6,561 bases of DNA, taken from positions 1 to 6,561 of the forward strand of contig JAEWQZ010000307.1 of the NCBI GenBank assembly GCA_023460255.1, written 5' to 3'. Positions 1-4,801 of this stretch are shown here, in pieces. The stretch comes from Actinomycetes bacterium. GTDB taxonomy: Bacteria > Actinomycetota > Actinomycetes > Actinomycetales > Cellulomonadaceae. Made by a program: the position numbers and the translations under genes. The notes beneath the pieces were generated by a model. The model was not told the DNA's origin, made no database searches, and saw only the letters and a program-made list of their open reading frames with translations. Every line of letters begins with the position of its first letter. The stretch's first letter is position 1.

Positions 1-110
1 ACGCACGCCGTCGCCGCGTCGTTCTCCACCTGGGAGCCGTGGGTGAGCCAGTTGCCGTAGGCGATCTCGGAGATCTGGAGGCCGCTGCTGCCGAGGAACC
101 GATGCTTCAT
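1..110 (-). CDS. Aldo/keto reductase, N-terminal fragment
   Basis: Only the first 36 codons are present; the gene runs off the left edge. The protein begins MKHRFLGSSGLQISEIAYG and continues with NWLTHG. This is the first beta-hairpin and strand of the aldo/keto reductase TIM barrel (R-x-LG-x-SGL-x-(V/I)S-x-(I/L)-x-x-G). The NW(L/T)THG stretch is typical of the subgroup resembling voltage-gated K+-channel beta subunits and YghZ. Family members are soluble cytosolic NADPH-dependent carbonyl reductases; the substrate cannot be read from this fragment, and the catalytic Tyr, Lys and His lie outside it. The start is ATG at 108-110, preceded six bases upstream by TAGGCT, so a leaderless mRNA is likely. 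The gene follows the DUF3043 gene on the same strand after 55 bp but seems to have its own promoter with a palindrome in it. Family assignment is firm, subgroup less so. Confidence 0.88.
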   Translation of the reverse strand, partial: MKHRFLGSSGLQISEIAYGNWLTHGSQVENDAATAC

Positions 111-116
111 GCGCCC

Positions 117-122
117 AGCCTA
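117..122 (-). promoter_or_regulatory. -10 element of the aldo/keto reductase gene
   Basis: On the minus strand the hexamer TAGGCT matches TAnnnT and ends six bases before the ATG at 110, so transcription is predicted to start at or next to the A of ATG. There is no Shine-Dalgarno sequence between them. No good TTGACA-like -35 is seen; TCGAAT occupies that position. This is inferred from sequence only. Confidence 0.55.
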
Positions 123-132
123 CGACGGGCGG

Positions 133-144
133 CGAATCGATTCG
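133..144. promoter_or_regulatory. 12-bp palindrome, candidate operator
   Basis: CGAATCGATTCG is a perfect 12-bp inverted repeat with no spacer. It covers about -23 to -34 relative to the predicted start of the aldo/keto reductase mRNA, directly between the -10 hexamer and the -35 position. Its AT-rich centre stands out in this very G+C-rich DNA. A dimeric repressor bound here would block the promoter. No regulator gene is visible nearby and I cannot name the factor. Confidence 0.4.
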
Positions 145-165
145 AGGCCGGGTGGGTCGCGCGCG

Positions 166-768
166 TCAGCGCAGCGTCGCGCCCCGCTCGACCTTGGGCT
201 TCGGCAGCCGCATGCGGCGCAGCTGGTAGGCGCGCAGCACGCCGTACATGACGGTGCCGCGCACGATCTTCTCGGGGGGGAACTTCGCGTTCAGCACCTT
301 GCGCAGGCGACGCGCCAGCAGCCAGCCGTCGACGACCGCGGCGAGCGCCACGAGGATCGTCGCCAGGTTGATGGCCTGGAGGATCCAGAAGGCCCGCTCC
401 TCGCCGATGCTGCCGGCGACGGCGGCGACGACGAACATCGCGCCCAGCAGGCCGAGGGCGAACCACACGAAGTGGTCGCCGACGTTGCGTCGCGCGTCCA
501 CCACGTCGCGCGCGAGGCGGCGCACGGGGCCCTTGTCGCGGTAGGGCAGGTAGCGCTCGTCGCCCTCGAGCATCGCCCGCTGCTCGCGCTGGCGGCGCTC
601 CCGCTCGGCCGCCTTGCGCGCCTTGGCGTCGCCACGCGAGTCAGCCACGAGCGGCCGACGGCGGGCGGCCTCGGCCTGCTTGCGCGACGGCGTCGGGCGG
701 CCCTTGCCCGGGTGGGTGGAGGCGGCTGGCTCGGGGGTCGGCTCGGGGGTCCGCTTGCGTGGTGGCAC
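166..768 (-). CDS. DUF3043 family two-helix membrane protein
   Basis: The product is 200 aa and matches the actinobacterial DUF3043 family, whose molecular function is unknown. Residues 1-30 are Pro- and Lys-rich (TPEPTPEP, then GKGRPTPSRK). Residues 31-66 form a strongly charged, Ala/Arg/Glu-rich, probably helical segment with the family motif EAARRRPL. YLPYRDKGPVRR at about 73-84 leads into two hydrophobic helices, about 98-118 and 126-146, with a short loop between them. A basic tail follows with AKFPPEKIVRGTVMYG and ends in RRMRLPKPKV. Both termini are probably cytoplasmic. The start chosen is GTG at 766-768, because TACCCT lies six bases upstream and the family begins with a short basic Pro-rich head; the frame stays open further upstream but reads as the antisense of the dipeptidase. 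It is divergent from the dipeptidase gene, with 40 bp between the two start codons. Confidence 0.88.
   Translation of the reverse strand: MPPRKRTPEPTPEPAASTHPGKGRPTPSRKQAEAARRRPLVADSRGDAKARKAAERERRQREQRAMLEGDERYLPYRDKGPVRRLARDVVDARRNVGDHFVWFALGLLGAMFVVAAVAGSIGEERAFWILQAINLATILVALAAVVDGWLLARRLRKVLNAKFPPEKIVRGTVMYGVLRAYQLRRMRLPKPKVERGATLR
274..280. repeat. Seven-G homopolymer inside the DUF3043 gene
   Basis: Seven consecutive G on the plus strand (C7 in the gene) encode the Phe-Pro-Pro of the conserved KFPPEK motif. Slippage by one base would change the last 35 or so residues. Such a tract can arise simply from Pro codons in G+C-rich DNA, and nothing shows that it varies. Confidence 0.8.
728..751. 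repeat. 12-bp perfect tandem duplication encoding TPEP-TPEP
   Basis: GGCTCGGGGGTC is present twice in direct succession (728-739 and 740-751). On the minus strand, in frame, it gives the doubled TPEP near the N terminus of the DUF3043 protein. The length is a multiple of three, so copy number changes would lengthen or shorten the flexible Pro-rich head without a frameshift. Confidence 0.85.
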
Positions 769-774
769 GCGGCA

Positions 775-780
775 AGGGTA
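775..780 (-). promoter_or_regulatory. -10 element of the DUF3043 gene
   Basis: TACCCT on the minus strand ends six bases before the GTG at 768. This is the spacing expected if transcription begins at the first base of the start codon. There is no Shine-Dalgarno sequence. The -35 position (about 798-803) overlaps the -10 of the divergent dipeptidase promoter. Confidence 0.55.
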
Positions 781-794
781 CGCGAGGGCGCGGG

Positions 795-800
795 TACCGT
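795..800 (+). promoter_or_regulatory. -10 element of the M20 dipeptidase gene
   Basis: TACCGT fits TAnnnT and lies eight bases before the GTG at 809, slightly more than at the other genes here. The sequence between them (TGTGGGCC) has no Shine-Dalgarno motif, so a leaderless or nearly leaderless mRNA is likely. It faces away from the DUF3043 promoter, and the two cannot both hold RNA polymerase at once. Confidence 0.45.
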
Positions 801-808
801 TGTGGGCC

Positions 809-2191
809 GTGACCGACGTCGACATCGCCCACCCCGCCCCCGTCCCGCCCACCGAGGTTCTGCGGGCCCGTGTCCGCGACGCGTGGCCCCGCGCCAGCGC
901 GGACCTGGCGGACCTCGTCCGGATCCCGGGGATCTCCAACCCGGCGTTCGACCCCGCGCAGATGCGGCGCAGCGCCGAGGCCGTCGCGGAGCTGCTGCGC
1001 GAGGTGCTGCCCGACGTCCGGGTACTCACGGCCACCCGGGCCGACGGCCTCGAGAGCCGCCCTGCGGTCGTCGGCCGGGCGCCGGCCGCGCCGGGGGCGC
1101 CCACGGTGCTCCTGTACGCCCACCACGACGTCCAGCCCGCCGGCGCCGACGCCGCCTGGCGCACCCCGCCGTTCGAGCCCACCGAGCGTGACGGCCGCCT
1201 CTACGGCCGCGGCGCCGCCGACGACAAGGCGGGCATCGTCGCGCACCTCGCCGCCCTGCGCGCCCTCGGCACCGACCGACGCGTCGGGGTGACGGTGTTC
1301 GTCGAGGGCGAGGAGGAGGTCGGCTCGCCCACGTTCGGGGACTTCCTGCGCACCCATCGCGACCTGCTGGCGGCCGACCTGGTCATCCTCGCGGACTCCG
1401 TGAACTGGAAGGTCGGGGTGCCCGCGTTCACCACCAGCCTGCGCGGCCTGGTCGACTGCGAGGTGGAGGTCGCCGTCCTGGACCACGCGCTCCACTCGGG
1501 CATGTACGGAGGGCCGGTCCTCGACGCCCTGACCCTCCTCGTGCGCCTGCTCGCCACGCTGCACGACGACGCGGGGGACGTCGCGGTCGCCGGGCTGCGC
1601 GCGGCGGCGGAGCCGACTGTGGACTACGACGAGGCGGAGTTCCGCGCCGACGCGGGCCTGCTGCCCGGCACCGTCCTCGCCGGGACCGGGTCGATCGCCG
1701 CGCGGCTGTGGACCAAGCCCGCGATCTCCGTGATCGGGATCGACGCGACGAGCGTGGCGCACGCCTCCAACACCCTGGCGCCGTCGGCGCGGGCCAAGGT
1801 CTCGCTGCGGATCGCCCCGGGCCAGGAGCCGGCCGATGCGATGGCCGCGCTGCGGGCGCACCTGGAGCGCAACGCCCCGCTCGGGGCCAGGGTCGTCGTG
1901 ACCGACGGCGAGGCAGGCCGCCCGTGGGCCGGAGAGGCGGACTCGCCGCTCGCCCAGGTGGCCCGCGCGGCGTACGGCGAGGCGTGGGGGACCGACGTCG
2001 TCGACGTGGGCCTCGGCGGGTCGATCCCGCTCGTGTCGGACCTGCTCGAGGTGTTCCCCGCCGCGACGGTGCTGGTCACCGGCGTCGAGGACCCGGACTC
2101 GCGCGCGCACAGCGAGAACGAGTCGGTGGACCTTGCCGAGCTGGAGAAGGCGGCCCTGGCGGAGGCACTCCTGCTCGCGCGCCTGGGCTGA
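809..2191 (+). CDS. M20-family metallodipeptidase
   Basis: The product is 460 aa, normal length for M20 (PepV, carnosinase and related) dipeptidases, cytosolic two-metal enzymes that hydrolyse dipeptides. The active-site set is complete. YAHHDVQP gives His105 (metal) and Asp107. GRGAADDKAG gives Asp138/Asp139, one of which should be the bridging ligand. EGEEEVGSP gives Glu169 (general base) and Glu170 (metal). LADSVNW gives Asp196 (metal). DHALHSGMYGG gives His229, which in carnosinase-type dimers completes the partner active site, and marks the start of the lid/dimerisation domain (roughly 205-340). AHSENE gives His434 (metal). No signal peptide is visible. The GTG at 809 is preferred because a -10-like hexamer precedes it and family homology begins just after it; the upstream open frame overlaps the divergent gene. 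The exact peptide substrate (Cys-Gly or other) is not readable. The gene is convergent with the acyltransferase, 4 bp apart. Confidence 0.92.
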   Translation: MTDVDIAHPAPVPPTEVLRARVRDAWPRASADLADLVRIPGISNPAFDPAQMRRSAEAVAELLREVLPDVRVLTATRADGLESRPAVVGRAPAAPGAPTVLLYAHHDVQPAGADAAWRTPPFEPTERDGRLYGRGAADDKAGIVAHLAALRALGTDRRVGVTVFVEGEEEVGSPTFGDFLRTHRDLLAADLVILADSVNWKVGVPAFTTSLRGLVDCEVEVAVLDHALHSGMYGGPVLDALTLLVRLLATLHDDAGDVAVAGLRAAAEPTVDYDEAEFRADAGLLPGTVLAGTGSIAARLWTKPAISVIGIDATSVAHASNTLAPSARAKVSLRIAPGQEPADAMAALRAHLERNAPLGARVVVTDGEAGRPWAGEADSPLAQVARAAYGEAWGTDVVDVGLGGSIPLVSDLLEVFPAATVLVTGVEDPDSRAHSENESVDLAELEKAALAEALLLARLG

Positions 2192-2195
2192 CGGA

Positions 2196-3470
2196 TCAGG
2201 CGGACGCCGGGGCGCGCTCGGCGCGCGGCCGCGCGGGCCGGTTCGCCCAGCGCGACTCGAGGACCGGTTGCTCGATCCAGCGCCACGACGCCGCGGCGAC
2301 CGCGTACGTCAGCCCCAGCAGGACGAGCGAGATCATCAGGTGCGTGCGCGGCTCGGCGATCGCGCCGTAGACGAAGAAGCGGCCCCCGGTGATGTGGCTG
2401 AAGCCCTCGAGCAGCAGGTAGTGCCAGATGTAGATGCCGAAGCTGATCCGGGCCGTGTACCTGGCGAACGGGTTGTCCACGAGCCGGCCCAGCGTCTCCG
2501 AGTGCGCGAGCCCCACCAGGGCGACGCCGACGAGCAGCGCGAACCAGGGGAACAGGTAGGGCTGGCCCTGGACGTTCGTCAGGAACGTCGGTTCCGGCGG
2601 CTCCCGGTTGACCCAGACCAGTACCGCGAGCGCCGCGAAGGCACCCCCGGCGACGGCGTCGAAGGCCCAGTGCGTGCGGCTCTCGCGACGCAGCTGCCAC
2701 CAGACGATCGCGGCGGCAGCGGCGATGCCGACGCAGAAGTGCGCGAAGAAGCCGACGGGGTTGTAGGACGGCATCCACTCCTTGGCGCCGCCGAGGTCGC
2801 CGTACATCCAGCCGCGCCCCTCGGGTGAGGGCACGAGCCGGGTGGTGATGAGCTGGTTGAGCCCGACGACGACGGCGAGCACCCCCACGCAGTAGGCGGC
2901 CCCCACGCGCGGGCCACGTGGCCGCAGCCGGAACAGGCCCCACATCGCCACGGGCATGAGCACGTAGCTGACCACCTCGAACCCGATCGACCACAGCGGC
3001 CCGTTGGCCGGGGCGGGGAAGAACGTCACCCAGTGGAACCCCGAGGTGAAGGTCAGGCCCGCGAGGAGCCGGACGATGCGGTGCTGCGCCTCCGGGAAGA
3101 TGGCCAGGCCCACGACGAAGCTCACGGCGAGGCTCGCGTAGAAGCCGGGCACGATCCGGGCCGCCCGACGCCGCACGTAGTGGCCGATGCGCGGGAAGGG
3201 ACGCCCGGTCAGGTACGCCCGCCAGAACGGCGCCGACAGCAGCATCCCCGACAGGACGAAGAAGATGCTGACGCCGAACGGCCCCTTCATCATCACGAGC
3301 TGGACGTCCTGGAGCCACGGCTCCTGGTCGAACGACAGCCGCTGGAACAGGTGTGAGCCGACCACCCACAGCGCCGCGAACGCCCGCAGGCCGTCCGCGC
3401 CGGTGATCCGGCCGGCGGTCCGCACGGGACGGTCGCCGTCGAGCCTGGGGAGCGATGTCACGGAGGCCAC
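2196..3470 (-). CDS. Acyltransferase family 3 (OafA/YrhL-type) membrane protein
   Basis: The product is a 424-aa polytopic inner-membrane protein that probably transfers an acyl group, such as acetyl, to a sugar, lipid or cell-envelope polymer. Recognisable parts are GLRAFAALWVVGSH (27-40), with Arg29 and the likely catalytic His40 in the first helix; GVSIFFVLSGMLL (66-78), the family hallmark; PLWSIGFEVVSYVLMP (158-173) with Glu165; ISFGIYIWHYLLLE (342-355); and a terminal helix ending WRWIEQPVLESR. About ten hydrophobic segments can be traced. There is no C-terminal SGNH hydrolase domain, so it is the stand-alone form. The N-terminal 20 residues are polar and non-conserved. The GTG at 3468-3470 is chosen because TAGGTT lies seven bases upstream; a second in-frame GTG at 3461 is possible. 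No polysaccharide gene is nearby, so the acceptor is unknown. Confidence 0.9.
   Translation of the reverse strand: MASVTSLPRLDGDRPVRTAGRITGADGLRAFAALWVVGSHLFQRLSFDQEPWLQDVQLVMMKGPFGVSIFFVLSGMLLSAPFWRAYLTGRPFPRIGHYVRRRAARIVPGFYASLAVSFVVGLAIFPEAQHRIVRLLAGLTFTSGFHWVTFFPAPANGPLWSIGFEVVSYVLMPVAMWGLFRLRPRGPRVGAAYCVGVLAVVVGLNQLITTRLVPSPEGRGWMYGDLGGAKEWMPSYNPVGFFAHFCVGIAAAAAIVWWQLRRESRTHWAFDAVAGGAFAALAVLVWVNREPPEPTFLTNVQGQPYLFPWFALLVGVALVGLAHSETLGRLVDNPFARYTARISFGIYIWHYLLLEGFSHITGGRFFVYGAIAEPRTHLMISLVLLGLTYAVAAASWRWIEQPVLESRWANRPARPRAERAPASA
2212..2235. terminator. Candidate hairpin region downstream of the dipeptidase gene
   Basis: Two overlapping strong inverted repeats lie 20 bp past the dipeptidase stop: GCGCGC-TCG-GCGCGC (2212-2226) and the perfect palindrome CGCGCGGCCGCGCG (2222-2235). 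They could form alternative stem-loops on either transcript. No T-tract follows, as is usual for actinobacterial hairpins. The region also codes for the Ala/Arg-rich tail of the acyltransferase, so the repeats could be only a by-product of alternating G+C codons. Confidence 0.3.
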
Positions 3471-3477
3471 GGCGGGG

Positions 3478-3483
3478 AACCTA
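3478..3483 (-). promoter_or_regulatory. -10 element of the acyltransferase gene
   Basis: TAGGTT on the minus strand lies seven bases before the GTG at 3470, in the 49-bp gap after the thioesterase stop. It suggests that the acyltransferase has its own leaderless transcript rather than depending only on read-through from the thioesterase gene. No TTGACA-like -35 is seen. Confidence 0.5.
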
Positions 3484-3519
3484 ACCGATCAGGGCCCGTC
3501 GCGGGGCGGCGTTGGCGTG

Positions 3520-4053
3520 TCAGGTCGCCTCGCGGTGGGCGACCCCCACCGCGAGCGCCCATGCGGCGACCTCGTCGGGCAGCGGCGGGCTCACCGGGTC
3601 CGCGCCGAGGAGGGCGGCGACGTCGGGGGCTGCGACGCGGACGCCACCCGTGCCGAGGAAGCGCGCGGCGACCCAGCCCCGGGCGACGTGCTCGGTCCCG
3701 CGGGAGAACACCTGCTCGACGTACACGACGCGCGGGTCCCAGCCGAGCACGCGCGTCGTGATCACGAACCGCTGCCACAGCCCGAGCGAGCGCCGGTAGG
3801 CCATCGTCGATGCGGCCGCCACGGGGTACCAGCCCCGCGCCCGCAGGGCGGGGAACGCCCCGAGGTCCGCGATGAGGTTGGTGCGCGCGACGTCCATCAT
3901 CTGCAGGTAGACGCCGTTGTTGACATGCCGGTACACGTCCAGGTCACCGGGGTGGACCCGCAGCCGCGTGACCGACGGGTCGAACAGACCCATGCCCGGC
4001 ACCGGGCGCCGGGGTCGCGCGATCGCGCGGGCGAGGTGCAGCTGCCGGCTCAC
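3520..4053 (-). CDS. Hotdog-fold acyl-CoA thioesterase (THEM6/4HBT type)
   Basis: The product is 177 aa with a single hotdog domain. The stretch PGDLDVYRHVNNGVYL (35-50) carries the 4HBT-family signature D-x3-H-x-NN-x3-Y, with Asp39, His43 and Asn45/46 at the active-site helix. GWYPV (74-78), RRSLGLWQRF (87-96) and TRVLGWDPR (100-108) match the THEM6-like bacterial group. The expected activity is hydrolysis of an acyl-CoA or acyl-ACP thioester in the cytosol; chain length and substrate cannot be read. The start is GTG at 4051-4053, where TACGGT stands exactly six bases upstream, giving an N-terminal helix (SRQLHLARAIARPRRP) before the domain; longer in-frame readings would run into the antisense of the next gene. 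A neighbouring acyltransferase on the same strand makes a lipid or acyl link conceivable, but each gene has its own apparent promoter. Confidence 0.85.
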   Translation of the reverse strand: MSRQLHLARAIARPRRPVPGMGLFDPSVTRLRVHPGDLDVYRHVNNGVYLQMMDVARTNLIADLGAFPALRARGWYPVAAASTMAYRRSLGLWQRFVITTRVLGWDPRVVYVEQVFSRGTEHVARGWVAARFLGTGGVRVAAPDVAALLGADPVSPPLPDEVAAWALAVGVAHREAT

Positions 4054-4059
4054 CCGCCG

Positions 4060-4065
4060 ACCGTA
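4060..4065 (-). promoter_or_regulatory. -10 element of the thioesterase gene
   Basis: TACGGT on the minus strand is followed by six bases (CGGCGG) and then the GTG at 4053. This is a clean TAnnnT at leaderless spacing, inside the 34-bp gap after the DJ-1/PfpI gene. No Shine-Dalgarno motif is present. Confidence 0.55.
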
Positions 4066-4087
4066 CCCGGGCGCCGGCCGCGCCGGG

Positions 4088-4687
4088 TCAGACCGGGGGA
4101 GCCGGGTCGTACTGGATGCCGCGCCGGACGGCGCGCGCGGTGTCCGGCGACTCCAGCCGGGCGACGAGGTGCAGGGCCATGTCGATCCCCGCGGACACGC
4201 CCGCGGACGTGATGACGTCGCCGTCGTCGACGAAGCGCGCCTCGGTGTCGCGCAGCGTCGACGGGTCGATCTGCGCGAGCTCGTCGAACGCACCCCAGTG
4301 GGTGGTCACGGGGCGCCCGGCCAGCAGGCCGGCAGCGGCGTAGACGAGGGCGCCGGTGCACACCGAGGTCATGAGCGGGGTGCTCGCCCGCATCGACCGG
4401 ACCCAGGCGAGGTGCTCGGGGTCGCCGGCGAGCCGGCGCGTCCCGCGCCCGCCGGGGTAGACGAGCACGTGCAGCGGCCCGACGTCCGCCGCGGAGTGGT
4501 CCGGGACGAGGCGTAGCCCCTTGGCCAGCCGGACGCCCGCGCCGTCGGCCGAGAACGTCACGACCTCCGGGCGCAAGGAGCTGTGCCGGGCCCACCAGGC
4601 GAGGACCTCGTAGGGGCCGACGACGTCGAGCTCCTCGGCGTCGTCGAAGACGACGATGCCCACCCGGAGGGGTCGGTCGGTGCCCAT
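4088..4687 (-). CDS. DJ-1/PfpI family protein, isonitrile-hydratase-like
   Basis: The product is 199 aa and consists only of the DJ-1/PfpI (class I glutamine-amidotransferase-like) domain; there is no C-terminal AraC helix-turn-helix. RVGIVVFDDAEELDVVGPYEV (8-28) is the first strand and helix. LVYPGG (75-80) precedes the nucleophile elbow, and SVCTGALVYAAAGLL (108-122) holds the nucleophile Cys110 with Thr111. TTHW (128-131) and TSAGVSAGIDMAL (160-172) follow, and the protein ends near QYDPAPP. In Pseudomonas isonitrile hydratase (InhA) an Asp, a Cys and a Thr are essential; here they correspond to Asp21, Cys110 and Thr111. The protein may therefore hydrate isonitriles to N-substituted formamides, but many family members have other or unknown roles. 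The ATG at 4687 is preferred to the in-frame GTG at 4705, because it sits just before strand 1 and has a -10-like CACCCT six bases upstream. Confidence 0.85.
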   Translation of the reverse strand: MGTDRPLRVGIVVFDDAEELDVVGPYEVLAWWARHSSLRPEVVTFSADGAGVRLAKGLRLVPDHSAADVGPLHVLVYPGGRGTRRLAGDPEHLAWVRSMRASTPLMTSVCTGALVYAAAGLLAGRPVTTHWGAFDELAQIDPSTLRDTEARFVDDGDVITSAGVSAGIDMALHLVARLESPDTARAVRRGIQYDPAPPV

Positions 4688-4693
4688 CGGCCC

Positions 4694-4699
4694 AGGGTG
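4694..4699 (-). promoter_or_regulatory. Weak -10-like element of the DJ-1/PfpI gene
   Basis: CACCCT on the minus strand lies six bases before the ATG at 4687. It keeps A at position 2 and T at position 6 but lacks the first T, so it is a weak match and is called only because the spacing equals that at the neighbouring genes. It lies in the 11-bp inverted repeat GGTGC-C-GCACC at 4696-4706, whose arms could also be an operator. Confidence 0.3.
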
Positions 4700-4757
4700 C
4701 CGCACCGGGGCGCCGCCGCCAAGACCGCCCCAGGGCCGATCAGGGGCTGCTCGGAGG

Positions 4758-4801
4758 CGCTCAGACGCCGCTCAGACGCCGCTCAGAGACCGCTCAGAGA
4801 C
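4758..4801. repeat. 11-bp tandem repeat, four copies, over the nadA stop codon
   Basis: Four consecutive 11-bp units run from 4758: CGCTCAGACGC twice, then CGCTCAGAGAC twice. A degenerate fifth unit (TGCTCGGAGGC, 4748-4758) precedes them with a one-base overlap. The last unit carries the nadA stop codon (TCA at 4794-4796). Each unit has a TCA, which is TGA on the nadA strand, and because 11 is not a multiple of three these fall in all three frames. One short hairpin, GGCG-CTCAGA-CGCC at 4756-4769, can form in the region. The paired unit types (AABB) suggest two rounds of slippage duplication. Confidence 0.9.

Noticed and set aside
109..1191. Plus-strand frame of 360 codons across the DUF3043 gene and the dipeptidase start
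   Set aside because: It covers two well-supported genes in a different frame or strand and has an Arg/Ala/Pro-rich composition without motifs.
641..2110. Minus-strand frame of 489 codons opposite the dipeptidase
   Set aside because: It is a mirror of a conserved M20 gene with a full set of catalytic motifs; the translated product is Arg/Gly/His-rich with no recognisable fold.
1624..3369. Minus-strand frame of 581 codons spanning the end of the dipeptidase and most of the acyltransferase gene
   Set aside because: It is in the wrong frame relative to the acyltransferase and continues antisense through the dipeptidase. The acyltransferase frame (2196-3470) carries all family motifs.
4688..4705. 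Upstream GTG at 4703-4705 as the DJ-1/PfpI start
   Set aside because: It adds MRHPGP before the conserved first strand, has no -10-like element or Shine-Dalgarno at a suitable distance, and the ATG at 4687 fits both family length and promoter spacing.
3485..4745. The 10-mer CCGATCAGGG occurring in two intergenic regions (3485-3494 and 4736-4745)
   Set aside because: In 6.5 kb of biased DNA many 10-mers recur by chance, and the flanks do not align. There is no reason to call it a site.
4748..4801. CRISPR array
   Set aside because: The units are 11 bp, contiguous without spacers, and there is no cas gene; this is a simple tandem repeat.
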